Part shown: positions 7,884 to 16,242 of the stretch, in pieces
How the letters are laid out: each line of letters begins with the position of its first letter
Numbering within the stretch: position 1 is the stretch's first letter
Assembly: GCA_945828585.1 (NCBI GenBank)
Contig: CALZRN010000007.1
Span: 1 to 32,037, forward strand
From: an uncultured Bacteroidales bacterium
GTDB taxonomy: Bacteria > Bacteroidota > Bacteroidia > Bacteroidales > Paludibacteraceae
Length of the DNA: 32,037 nt
Direction: 5' to 3'
The notes under the pieces: model-generated
Told to the model about the DNA's origin: nothing
Database searches by the model: none
The model's input: the letters and a program-made list of their open reading frames with translations, nothing else
Position numbers and translations under genes: made by a program

Positions 7884-9986
7884 ATGAATAACGAATTTTC
7901 ACATATAATTTCAGGCGCGGTCGGTATTGCCGAGCGGCAAGTAGCTGCAACCGTGGCGTTGCTGGACGAAGGAGCGACTATTCCTTTTATCGCGCGCTAT
8001 AGAAAGGAGAAGACCGGAAGTCTGGACGAGGTTCAGATTGCCGCTATTCAGGCGCAATACGGGAAGTTGCAGGAACTCGCCAAACGTAAAGAGACCATCT
8101 ATGCGCGTTTGGATGAGCTCGGAAACGAAGATCAGGAACTGCGCAAGCGCATTGAAGAATGTTGGGACGCGACGGAGTTGGAGGATATTTACCTCCCCTA
8201 CAAACCGCATCGAAAGACCCGTGCCGATGTCGCGATTGAGAAGGGCTTATTGCCGCTGGCAGAAGAGATTCTCAAACAGCGGCCGATGAAGTTACCCAAC
8301 GAGGAGGATCTGCAAGGTGCACGGGATATTATTGCCCAGCGAATAGCCGAAGACGAGAAGAGTCGTAACGCCATTCGCCGCGAGTTTAGTTATACTGCAA
8401 TATTGAGTAGCAAGGCTGTGAAGGCCAAGTGTGACACGCCGGAAGCGCAGAATTATAAGGATTATTTTGATTTCAAGTGTCCGCTCAAGCATATGAAGAG
8501 CCATCAGTTACTGGCGATCCGGCGTGCAGAAACGGAAGGATACCTGCGAGTAGATATTTCGCCGGATACAGAGAAAGCCTTGGATAAGTTAGCGCATTTG
8601 TGGCTTAGAGCGAATAACGACACCGCTTATCAAGTGGAGTTGGCGATGGAGGACGGTTATAAACGGCTTCTGAAACCGGCTATCGAGACGGAGTTTGCGG
8701 CACTCTCGAAAGAGAAAGCGGACGAAGAGGCGATTCGGGTCTTTGCGGAGAACCTGAGGCAACTATTGTTAGGTGCGCCATTGGGTCAGAAACGCGTGTT
8801 GGCGCTCGATCCGGGATTTAGGACGGGCTGCAAGACTGTAGTGCTCAATGAGCAAGGCGATCTGTTGATGCACGACGTCATCTATCTGCATAACCTGCAA
8901 AGCACACAGAAGTTGCAGGAGTTGATCGAGAAATACAAGATCGAGGCCATCGCTATCGGTAACGGGACAGCAAGCCGGGAATGCGAGCAGATGGTTCGGG
9001 AGGCAATAACCCCACCCCAGCCCTCCCCACAATGGAGGGAGAATAGACCGCAGATCTTTGTGGTGAGTGAAGCCGGGGCGTCGGTGTATAGCGCCAGCAA
9101 GATTGCGCGGGAGGAGTTTCCTGAGGAAGATGTGACCGTACGTGGAGCGGTAAGCATCGGAAGAAGGCTGATCGATCCGTTAGCGGAGTTGGTAAAGATC
9201 GAGCCGAAGTCCATCGGTGTGGGTCAATACCAGCATGACGTTGATCAGACGGAGTTGCGCGAGAGCCTGCAACAAACGGTAGAGAGCGTAGTAAACTACG
9301 TGGGCGTAGATGTGAATACCGCCAGCAAACACCTGTTGACGTATATCTCCGGTTTGGGACCGATGTTAGCGCAGAATATCGTGGATTACCGCGCAGAACA
9401 TGGTGCGTTCGGTAGCCGCAAAGAGTTGCTGAAAGTGCCGAAATTAGGTGCTAAGACTTTTGAACAAGCGGCTGGCTTCTTGCGATTGAAAGGTGCTAAT
9501 CCATTGGATAACAGCGCTGTACACCCGGAGAGTTACGGCATCGTGGAGAAGATGGCGAAAGACCAGAAATGCTCGGTGGCGGACTTGATTGCCAAGAAAG
9601 AACTGCGCGAGCAAGTGGATTTGAATAAATATGTGACAGCCGAAGTGGGCATGCCCACCCTCACGGATATTATGAAGGAGTTGGCGCAACCCGGACGTGA
9701 CCCACGCGGCGAGACAGAGGAGTTCCATTTCGACGAACACGTACACACGATCGACGATCTGCAGGCCGGAATGGTGTTGCCGGGTATTGTGACGAATATC
9801 AGCGCTTTTGGCGCATTCGTGGATTTGGGTGTGCATAAGGACGGATTGATACACATCTCCGAAATGGCCGACCGACGGATTAGCAACCCGCAGGAAGTAG
9901 TCAAACTGCATCAGCACGTGAAAGTGCGCGTCGTTGATGTCGATCGCGCGAGAGGCAGAATACAATTAAGCCTTCGGCATTTATGA
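7884..9986 (+). CDS. tex: Tex family RNA-binding transcription accessory protein
   Basis: A 700-residue Tex homologue, a cytoplasmic nucleic-acid-binding protein related to Spt6. In order: the helical N-terminal region with IPFIARYRKEKTG near 33-45, the YqgF/RNase H-like domain starting VLALDPGFRTG near 306, the helix-hairpin-helix region around ISGLGPMLAQNIV near 490, and a C-terminal S1 domain from about 627 (GIVTNISAFGAFVDLG, HISEM). Residues 375-387 (ITPPQPSPQWREN) come from a palindromic repeat in the YqgF domain, just before the conserved VVSEAGASVYSAS strand. The TGA stop lies in an ATTTATGATTT repeat that continues to the ettA start. Confidence 0.96.
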   Translation: MNNEFSHIISGAVGIAERQVAATVALLDEGATIPFIARYRKEKTGSLDEVQIAAIQAQYGKLQELAKRKETIYARLDELGNEDQELRKRIEECWDATELEDIYLPYKPHRKTRADVAIEKGLLPLAEEILKQRPMKLPNEEDLQGARDIIAQRIAEDEKSRNAIRREFSYTAILSSKAVKAKCDTPEAQNYKDYFDFKCPLKHMKSHQLLAIRRAETEGYLRVDISPDTEKALDKLAHLWLRANNDTAYQVELAMEDGYKRLLKPAIETEFAALSKEKADEEAIRVFAENLRQLLLGAPLGQKRVLALDPGFRTGCKTVVLNEQGDLLMHDVIYLHNLQSTQKLQELIEKYKIEAIAIGNGTASRECEQMVREAITPPQPSPQWRENRPQIFVVSEAGASVYSASKIAREEFPEEDVTVRGAVSIGRRLIDPLAELVKIEPKSIGVGQYQHDVDQTELRESLQQTVESVVNYVGVDVNTASKHLLTYISGLGPMLAQNIVDYRAEHGAFGSRKELLKVPKLGAKTFEQAAGFLRLKGANPLDNSAVHPESYGIVEKMAKDQKCSVADLIAKKELREQVDLNKYVTAEVGMPTLTDIMKELAQPGRDPRGETEEFHFDEHVHTIDDLQAGMVLPGIVTNISAFGAFVDLGVHKDGLIHISEMADRRISNPQEVVKLHQHVKVRVVDVDRARGRIQLSLRHL
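9008..9043 (+). repeat. palindromic repeat element, copy inside tex
   Basis: AACCCCACCCCAG head, then the stem CCCTCC (9021-9026) / GGAGGG (9034-9039) with a 7-nt loop, then AGAA. It is translated in the same frame as the folA copy, giving TPPQPSPQWRE. It differs from the folA copy by only a few bases over about 35 positions. Confidence 0.88.
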
Positions 9987-10020
9987 TTTAGGATTTGTAA
10001 TTTGTAATTTATGATTTATG
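9978..10020 (+). repeat. ATTTATGATTT / GATTTGTAATTT spacer repeat
   Basis: The whole tex-ettA gap is built from variants of ATTTATGATTT and ATTTGTAATTT. One unit supplies the tex stop (TGA 9984-9986) and the last supplies the ettA ATG (10018-10020). A related string occurs at 15287-15335. Confidence 0.75.
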
Positions 10021-11697
10021 GCAGACGATAAAAAGATTATTTTTTCGATGGTGGGACTGAGTAAGAATTTCGGTCCACAAAAACGAGTGTTGAACAACAT
10101 CTATCTGAGTTTCTTTTACGGCGCAAAGATTGGTATAATCGGTCTGAACGGCGCAGGTAAGAGTACCTTGCTCAAGATCATCGCCGGTATAGAGAAAGAG
10201 TACCAGGGCGAGGTTGTATGGAGTCCGGGATACTCGGTCGGATACCTGGAGCAGGACCCGAAGTTAGACGCATCCAAGACCGTCCGCGAGGTCGTTCAGG
10301 AAGGTGTACAGCCGATTATGGACATGCTCAAGGAGTACGACGAGATCAACGCGGCTTTTGCGGAACCGGATGCAGATTTCGACAAGTTGCTGGCTCGTCA
10401 GGCGGAGTTGCAGGATAAGTTAGACGCTGCGGACGCCTGGAATATCGACCAGAAACTCGACCGCGCGATGGATGCTCTTCGTTGCCCGCCGGATGACGCG
10501 AGTGTCACTACCCTTTCCGGAGGAGAGCGGAGACGCGTGGCATTGTGTCGTCTGTTGTTGCAACAACCGGATGTGCTGCTGTTAGACGAGCCGACGAACC
10601 ATCTGGACGCGGAGTCCATCGATTGGTTGGAGCAACACCTGCAACAATACGCCGGAACGGTGATCTGTATCACGCACGACCGCTATTTCCTGGATCATGT
10701 GGCTGGTTGGATCTTGGAGTTAGACCGCGGAGAAGGAATTCCCTGGAAGGGCAATTACTCGTCGTGGTTGGAGCAAAAGACCAACCGAATGGCGCAGGAA
10801 GAGAAACAGGCGAGCAAGCGTCGTAAGACTTTGGAGCGCGAGTTGGAGTGGATTCACATGGCTCCGAAAGCGCGTCACGCGAAGCAGAAAGCACGTCTGG
10901 ATGCGTATGACCGGATGTTGAACGAGGAGCAGAAAGTGCGCGAAGAGAAGTTGGAGATCTTCATTCCTAACGGTCCGCGTCTTGGAAATAAGGTTATTAA
11001 CGCAGAAGGTGTAGCCAAGTCTTTTGGCGACAGAGTGCTGTTTGAAGACATGAATTTCATGTTGCCGCCCAACGGCATTGTGGGTGTTATCGGTCCGAAC
11101 GGAGCGGGAAAAACGACCCTCTTCCGCATGATTATCGGCACGGAGAAAGCTGACAAAGGTACGTTCAGCGTGGGCGAGACGGTGAAAATCGGTTATGTGG
11201 ATCAACAACACACGGATATAGACCCGAATAAGAGTGTTTTTGAGACCATCAGCGGCGGCACGGAGTTCATCCGCGTGGGCGGGAAGGAGATTAACGCCCG
11301 TGCGTATCTGAGTCGTTTTAACTTCACCGGCGCAGACCAAGAGAAGAAATGCGGCGTGCTCTCCGGCGGTGAGCGGAACCGGTTGCATCTGGCTTTGACG
11401 CTGAAGAGCGAAGCGAATGTACTGCTGTTAGACGAGCCGACGAACGATATAGATGTCAATACCTTGCGGGCGTTGGAGGAAGGATTAGAGAACTTCGCCG
11501 GCTGCGCCGTCGTGATCAGCCACGACCGTTGGTTCTTAGATCGTATCTGCACGCATATACTGGCGTACGAAGGAGACAGCAAAGTGTTCTGGTTCGAAGG
11601 CAGTTATTCGGAATACGAAGAGAACAAGAAGATGCGGTTAGGCGAAGAAGCCGTTCAACCTCACCGCGTTAAATATAGAGGATTAGGCAATGTATAA
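10018..11697 (+). CDS. ettA: energy-dependent translational throttle protein EttA (ABC-F)
   Basis: 559 residues with two ABC ATPase domains and no membrane segments: an ABC-F protein that binds the ribosomal E site and gates translation by energy state. The first domain has GLNGAGKST near 41-49, LSGGERRRVAL near 166 and LLLDEPTNHLD near 188. The second has GPNGAGKTT near 361, LSGGERNRLHLAL near 450 and LLLDEPTNDID. The basic linker between them fits the P-site tRNA interaction motif. The second Walker B reads TNDID, and the C-terminal HRVKYRGL tail is typical of EttA rather than Uup or resistance ABC-Fs. It overlaps the next gene by 8 nt. Confidence 0.96.
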   Translation: MADDKKIIFSMVGLSKNFGPQKRVLNNIYLSFFYGAKIGIIGLNGAGKSTLLKIIAGIEKEYQGEVVWSPGYSVGYLEQDPKLDASKTVREVVQEGVQPIMDMLKEYDEINAAFAEPDADFDKLLARQAELQDKLDAADAWNIDQKLDRAMDALRCPPDDASVTTLSGGERRRVALCRLLLQQPDVLLLDEPTNHLDAESIDWLEQHLQQYAGTVICITHDRYFLDHVAGWILELDRGEGIPWKGNYSSWLEQKTNRMAQEEKQASKRRKTLERELEWIHMAPKARHAKQKARLDAYDRMLNEEQKVREEKLEIFIPNGPRLGNKVINAEGVAKSFGDRVLFEDMNFMLPPNGIVGVIGPNGAGKTTLFRMIIGTEKADKGTFSVGETVKIGYVDQQHTDIDPNKSVFETISGGTEFIRVGGKEINARAYLSRFNFTGADQEKKCGVLSGGERNRLHLALTLKSEANVLLLDEPTNDIDVNTLRALEEGLENFAGCAVVISHDRWFLDRICTHILAYEGDSKVFWFEGSYSEYEENKKMRLGEEAVQPHRVKYRGLGNV

Positions 11698-12586
11698 AGC
11701 GAAAGACAAGATGTGCGACCTCATGGCGCACGAAGAAGAAGCCATCCAGATCATCAGCCGTTTCGGGCTGAATGTGGGTGTGGGAGACAAGAGTATCGAG
11801 GAGGTCTGTGTAGAACACGGCGTACATACTCCAACCTTCCTGACGGTTGTCAATTTCAAGTTATACCGCCAGCGTGCGTTACCGGCAGAGATTGATTTGG
11901 ATACCCTGCAACGGTACTTGCACCATGCCCACACGTATTTTCTGGAGTTTCGTCTTCCGCGGCTTCGTCTGGCATTGATAGAAGCCATCAATCCTGCCAA
12001 CCCGAAGAGCCAGATTCCGATGCTGATCTTGCGGTGCTACGACGAGTTCGTACAGGAGATCCGCACGCATATCGAGCACGAGAACGCAGGATTATACGAG
12101 GAACACGAGCATGACGACGAGCGAATCACAGGTAAGCTGAGTGAGATCAAAGAGTTGATTATCAAGTATTTCCCGGAGGACGACACGCAGACCACTTCGG
12201 ACGAGAGCCTGCATATTCATGTGCGGTACCCGTTAGTCGGAGTGATGAGTGATTTATGGCATACGGAGCAGGATTTCGCTGACCATTGTGCGATTGAGGA
12301 TGAGATTCTCAGGCCGGCTTTGGAACGCGCAAAGAACGGTAAGCAGCAAATCAAGGCCGATGTGCAAGCTATCGAGAGCGAAGAACTGAGCGAACGGGAG
12401 AAAGATGTGCTGATTCAGGTGGTAAAAGGCCTGAGCAACAAAGAGATTGCCGATGTGCTGTGCATCTCGACGCACACGGTCATCTCGCATAGGAAGAACA
12501 TCACCCGCAAACTGAATATCCACTCTACAGCTGGTCTGACGATCTATGCGATTGTGAATAAGTTGGTTGATTTGGATCGTTTATAA
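11690..12586 (+). CDS. hemerythrin-like sensor fused to LuxR-type HTH regulator
   Basis: 298 residues. The N-terminal 60 residues resemble the ScdA/RIC-type DUF542 module (GVGDKSIEEVC...HGV, with a single Cys40). Residues about 70-215 form a hemerythrin-like helical bundle with candidate di-iron ligands (HHAH 78-81, H127, H130, E131, H191, H199, E203). Residues 232-290 form a LuxR/GerE helix-turn-helix (LSEREKDVL, GLSNKEIADVL, THTVISHRKNI). A di-iron sensor for oxygen, nitric oxide or iron-sulfur damage that directly controls transcription is inferred. It starts inside the 3' end of ettA (8-nt overlap) and stops immediately before the tilS start, so expression is coupled to both. Targets are unknown. 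Confidence 0.85.
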   Translation: MYKAKDKMCDLMAHEEEAIQIISRFGLNVGVGDKSIEEVCVEHGVHTPTFLTVVNFKLYRQRALPAEIDLDTLQRYLHHAHTYFLEFRLPRLRLALIEAINPANPKSQIPMLILRCYDEFVQEIRTHIEHENAGLYEEHEHDDERITGKLSEIKELIIKYFPEDDTQTTSDESLHIHVRYPLVGVMSDLWHTEQDFADHCAIEDEILRPALERAKNGKQQIKADVQAIESEELSEREKDVLIQVVKGLSNKEIADVLCISTHTVISHRKNITRKLNIHSTAGLTIYAIVNKLVDLDRL

Positions 12587-13468
12587 GTGTTACGGCGTGT
12601 CAGTACATATATTCGTCAGCGGAGTTTGTTGGACAAAGACAAACCGGTGTTGGTGGCTCTGAGCGGCGGAGCGGACAGTGTGGGATTATTGGATGTGCTG
12701 CTTCGCGCAGGCTATAGATGTGTAGCGGCACATTGTAATTTTCACCTTCGTGGCGAAGAGAGCAACCGCGATGAGGCTTTTGTACGAGAGCTTTGCGGGA
12801 AGATGGGCGTAGAGATAGAAGTGGCGGATTTTGACACACATGCGCACGCGCACGCGTTCCATATTAGTATAGAGATGGCGGCACGGGAGTTGCGGTACAA
12901 ATGGTTTGAGGAAGTGGGCAGAAAACATGGTTGTCAGGCAGTTGCAGTAGCGCATCATCAGAACGATCAGGCAGAGACGATCCTGCTGAATCTGAAACGC
13001 GGAACGGGACTCAGAGGCTTGGCGGGAATGCGGCCGATCACTCCGAATCCGATGGTAAAAGAGGGTCTGCCGATTGTGCGTCCGTTACTCTGCACTACGC
13101 GGAATTATATAGAACATTACTTGCGCGATAAGAGAGGTCTGGAATGGGTGACCGACAGCACGAACAGCGACACCACTATTAGCCGGAATGCCATCCGCGA
13201 ACAGCTGAAGAGTTTTACTAAAGCAGAGATCGAACACATGGCTCAGACGGCAGAATACGTGCAAGGATATATAGATATATTAGACGGCAAAGACACGCGC
13301 GAAGCAGGAATTGCACGGTTGTACGAAAGTCTTCGCGAGTGCGGATTTGCAGAAATTGATAAGATTTACGATGCGTTGCAGAAGGGAGAAGGCGGTAAGG
13401 TTTTCACTTCGAAGACGCACCAAGCAATAATAAAAAAAGGAAAATTATGCGTCACTTTGGTATCATAG
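12587..13468 (+). CDS. tilS: tRNA(Ile)-lysidine synthase, short form
   Basis: Makes lysidine at position 34 of the CAU-anticodon tRNA-Ile so that it reads AUA. The PP-loop SGGADS lies at 26-31, followed by HCNFHLRGEES near 45-55, HHQNDQAET near 121 and RGTGLRGLAGM near 140. It has 293 residues, clearly shorter than many Bacteroidota TilS proteins, which carry extra C-terminal tRNA-recognition domains; most of that region is missing here, though the catalytic domain is complete. The start is GTG with no gap after the previous TAA. Its last 22 nt overlap aroE. Confidence 0.92.
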   Translation: MLRRVSTYIRQRSLLDKDKPVLVALSGGADSVGLLDVLLRAGYRCVAAHCNFHLRGEESNRDEAFVRELCGKMGVEIEVADFDTHAHAHAFHISIEMAARELRYKWFEEVGRKHGCQAVAVAHHQNDQAETILLNLKRGTGLRGLAGMRPITPNPMVKEGLPIVRPLLCTTRNYIEHYLRDKRGLEWVTDSTNSDTTISRNAIREQLKSFTKAEIEHMAQTAEYVQGYIDILDGKDTREAGIARLYESLRECGFAEIDKIYDALQKGEGGKVFTSKTHQAIIKKGKLCVTLVS

Positions 13469-14163
13469 GATTTCCGCTGATTCACTCCTTCTCGGCGAAG
13501 TATTTCAATGAGAAGTTCGAGCGTGAGCAGATAGATGCAGAGTATAGTTTGTATCCGATACAAGAAGAAAGTCTAAAGTCGAAGGTCGAAAGTCTTTTGG
13601 ATACTTTGGATGGTATGAATGTCACCATGCCATACAAACAGGCGATTATTCCGTATCTGGATCGTCTGGACGACACGGCGAACGCAGTCGGGGCAGTGAA
13701 TGTGATTCACAAGCGTGTGGGTTACAACACGGATTGTTTGGGCTTTATTGAATCGATTCGTCCGTTGCTGCGGGAAGGCGACAAAAAAGCCTTGGTATTA
13801 GGCACAGGTGGCGCATCAAAAGCGGTTTGTTATGGACTGAGCAAGTTAGGCGTCTCCCCCACTCTTGTCAGCCGCACGCCGAAAGAAGGCATGTTGGGTT
13901 ATGAGGATCTGACGGAAGAGGTGATGAAGGAATACACGGTTATCGTCAATTGTACGCCGTTAGGTATGGCACCGGAAGAGGATACGTATCCTCCTATTCC
14001 GTATGAGATGCTTTCGGCACGACATTTGCTGTTCGATTGCGTGTATAACCCCGAAGTGACGTTGTTCCTGCAGAAAGGCCGAGCACAAGGAGCTACTATC
14101 CAAAACGGCATGGAGATGCTGTACGGACAAGCCAAAGCCGCTTGGAAGATATGGGAGGATTAG
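13447..14163 (+). CDS. aroE: shikimate dehydrogenase
   Basis: 238 residues; reduces 3-dehydroshikimate to shikimate with NADPH in aromatic amino acid synthesis. Motifs are PLIHSFSAKYFN near 10-21 (shikimate-binding serines), NVTMPYK near 58-64 with the catalytic lysine, the dinucleotide-binding GTGGASKAV near 119, and NCTPLGMAP near 174. Residues of the EESLKSKVESL stretch are encoded by a four-fold 7-nt repeat at 13567-13594. The start overlaps tilS by 22 nt. The TAG stop is the first unit of an 8-nt tandem repeat. Confidence 0.96.
   Translation: MRHFGIIGFPLIHSFSAKYFNEKFEREQIDAEYSLYPIQEESLKSKVESLLDTLDGMNVTMPYKQAIIPYLDRLDDTANAVGAVNVIHKRVGYNTDCLGFIESIRPLLREGDKKALVLGTGGASKAVCYGLSKLGVSPTLVSRTPKEGMLGYEDLTEEVMKEYTVIVNCTPLGMAPEEDTYPPIPYEMLSARHLLFDCVYNPEVTLFLQKGRAQGATIQNGMEMLYGQAKAAWKIWED
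13567..13594 (+). repeat. 7-nt tandem repeat inside aroE, four copies
   Basis: GAAAGTC, TAAAGTC, GAAGGTC, GAAAGTC lie in tandem. The array encodes a helical stretch (ESLKSKVES) between the substrate-binding half-sites. Because the unit is not a multiple of three, gain or loss of one copy would shift the aroE frame. Confidence 0.8.
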
Positions 14164-14191
14164 TGGGTTAGTGGATTAGGGGATTAGTGAT
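14161..14191 (+). repeat. 8-nt tandem repeat after aroE
   Basis: Units TAGTGGGT, TAGTGGAT, TAGGGGAT and TAGTGAT are tandem; the first three bases are the aroE stop codon. The related string AATTAGGGGATTAGAGG follows the PorD-like gene at 16226-16242, where TAG is again the stop. Confidence 0.75.
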
Positions 14192-14212
14192 TAAAAGGAT
14201 AAATATTTAGAT

Positions 14213-15286
14213 ATGAAAACATTTTTAATGGTGCTATTAACTATAGCGCTGACCAATTTGAATGACAATTACCACGAAGAAGGTAAGTCCGAAATGGTGT
14301 ATTACAGCCCGAAGACCAGTGTTCGGCTGGATTTCACGTATGAAGAAAGACGTGAAGAAGCGGGTGAGTTTGCGGCGTTTGCCGAGGAGTTATTAGGTAT
14401 CAAAGACGCCATTAAGGAGGACAAGACGACCTATGTTTTCCAAGGCGTAGAGATCGGTACACACACGCAGGTGGACCTGAATCGGCCGCATGTGATCTGT
14501 GCAGAAAACGGCATGCCGTGGCAGTTGGTGAATATCAACGAACGGGGTTTGCTGGTGGGTTATAACCTGCCGCCGGAGCCTAAAGAGCACAAGAAGGGTC
14601 CTGAAAAAGAGGCTGTATGGTCGAGGATTAGTCCTACAAAAGTCTTACCTTATACCGAGGAGATAGTTGATGCCGGCAATACGGGTGCCAATAGTTTGAG
14701 GGCACAAGCTCAGGCAATCGCAAAACAGATCTTCCGTATCCGTGAGACGAGGATGTATCTGCTGAACGGCGAAGTGGAACACGTGCCGGCGGATGGGCAG
14801 GCGATGGAGTTGGTCCTCAAGGAGTTGAGGCGTCAGGAGAAGCAGTTATTGGAGCTCTTCACGGGCAAAATCTCCACGGAGATCAAGCATAAACACGTGG
14901 GCAGTTGTCCGTACGGAGAGAACTTCAAGGTATGGAACGAGACGCTCTATTTCTCTGCGGAGAACGGCTTTACCGGCGCGGATAATATAGATGCGGATAA
15001 GATCAATATTCATGTAGAGTTCGTGCATCAGTTGATCAAAAAAGACACCGGCAAGAAGGAGAAGAAAGACAAAAACGCACCGGCTCTCTCTCCGATTGTA
15101 TATAACCTGCCGGGCAGCGCACAAGTTTTGGTGTATTACAACGAGGAGTTGATCCATAGCAAAGTTGTGCCGATGGCGCAGTTCGGTATCGATGTAGCCC
15201 TGCCTAAAGAGTTGTTTACAGGGGCTGAGTTGCCGAAGATCAAGTTCAGCGAAAAGACAGGAGGAGTGATTTCGATTACGAAATAA
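14213..15286 (+). CDS. DUF4831 family protein
   Basis: 357 residues with the pattern of DUF4831, a Bacteroidota-only family of unknown function: a short hydrophobic start, a YYSPKTSVRLDF strand, a middle PTKVLPYTEEIV segment, TRMYLLNGE, and the late YNLPGSAQVLVYYN region. The N-terminus (KTFLMVLLTIALTNL) is a weak signal peptide without an obvious cleavage site, so export is likely but not certain. A lysine-rich insert lies near residues 278-290. It sits 49 nt after aroE and 24 nt before the PorD-like gene. Confidence 0.8.
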   Translation: MKTFLMVLLTIALTNLNDNYHEEGKSEMVYYSPKTSVRLDFTYEERREEAGEFAAFAEELLGIKDAIKEDKTTYVFQGVEIGTHTQVDLNRPHVICAENGMPWQLVNINERGLLVGYNLPPEPKEHKKGPEKEAVWSRISPTKVLPYTEEIVDAGNTGANSLRAQAQAIAKQIFRIRETRMYLLNGEVEHVPADGQAMELVLKELRRQEKQLLELFTGKISTEIKHKHVGSCPYGENFKVWNETLYFSAENGFTGADNIDADKINIHVEFVHQLIKKDTGKKEKKDKNAPALSPIVYNLPGSAQVLVYYNEELIHSKVVPMAQFGIDVALPKELFTGAELPKIKFSEKTGGVISITK

Positions 15287-15335
15287 TTTCAAATATAGGA
15301 TTTCAGATTTATGATTTCAAAATTTAGATTTATAG
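15287..15335 (+). repeat. ATTTCA/ATTTATGATTT repeat spanning a start codon
   Basis: The stretch is made of ATTTCAAAT, GATTTCAGATTT, ATGATTTCAAAATTT and AGATTTATAG variants. It supplies the ATG at 15311 and the first codons of the next signal peptide, echoing the tex-ettA spacer. Confidence 0.65.
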
Positions 15336-16231
15336 CCCTATTTCTCGTAAGTCTCGTCGGGATTGCTTCTCTTCGTGCGCAGGAAATCAACTGTACCGTG
15401 ACCGTCAATTCCGACCAGATCGAGGGATCGAACAAACAGGTGTATGAGACCCTGAAATCCGCCATCGAGGAGTATATGAACCAGAACCGCTGGACGAATA
15501 TGACTTTTGCGGAACAAGAGAAGATTGAATGCAGTATGATGCTGGTAGTAAAAGCGGTGGCGGATAACATGTACAGTTGCGAGATGACGTTACAGAGCCG
15601 CCGGCCGGTATATGGCACGACGTACACTACCCCGCTCCTCAATTTCGTGGACCGCAATTTCAACTTCACATATCAGGAGTTCGACCGCATCGAGTACCAG
15701 CAGAACCAGTTCACAACAAACCTGACGGCGATGTTGGCGTACTACTGCTATCTGATCATCGGGCATGATATGGACAGTTACCAGCGTCTGGGCGGCACGC
15801 CGTTCTTCGAGCAATGCGAGAATATAGTGAATGCGTGTCAGAGCGCAAGCATGGAGAGTTCCGAGCAGAAAGGATGGCTGGCGTTTGACAGCAACCGCAA
15901 CCGTTATGCGCTGATTAACAACCTTTTAGACGAGGCGTTTAAGAAGTACCGGAATTATTACTACGAGTATCACAGACTTGGTCTGGACGAGATGAGCGGT
16001 AACGTAGCGAACGGCAGAGCCCGCATCGCAGAGGGTATCTCTGTGCTGAAAGAGGCATATCGTGCGCGCCCGGCCACTTACGTCATCAACACGTTCCTGG
16101 ACGCCAAGGCCGATGAGTTGGTGGATATCTTCAAGAAAGGCACGGACAAAGAGAAGAAAGAGGTGTATGAGTTGTTGGTGGATATCGACCCGACGCGGCA
16201 GAATACGTATGACAGGATGAATGAGAATTAG
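15311..16231 (+). CDS. porD: type IX secretion PorD-like protein (DUF4835)
   Basis: 306 residues with a signal peptide (hydrophobic 7-20, cleavage after RAQ or LRA). The mature start, EINCTVTVNSDQI, opens the DUF4835 family, named PorD for its link to type IX secretion. Supporting stretches are FEQEKIECSM-like residues near 66-78, QSRRPVYGTTYTTPLLNFVD near 97, and a Tyr-rich helix (FKKYRNYYYEYHRLGLD) near 211. It is probably periplasmic or attached to the outer membrane. In other Bacteroidota the gene also lies next to recN, as here. The first codons come from a repeat-rich sequence. The role in secretion is inferred from the family. Confidence 0.85.
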   Translation: MISKFRFIALFLVSLVGIASLRAQEINCTVTVNSDQIEGSNKQVYETLKSAIEEYMNQNRWTNMTFAEQEKIECSMMLVVKAVADNMYSCEMTLQSRRPVYGTTYTTPLLNFVDRNFNFTYQEFDRIEYQQNQFTTNLTAMLAYYCYLIIGHDMDSYQRLGGTPFFEQCENIVNACQSASMESSEQKGWLAFDSNRNRYALINNLLDEAFKKYRNYYYEYHRLGLDEMSGNVANGRARIAEGISVLKEAYRARPATYVINTFLDAKADELVDIFKKGTDKEKKEVYELLVDIDPTRQNTYDRMNEN

Positions 16232-16242
16232 GGGATTAGAGG

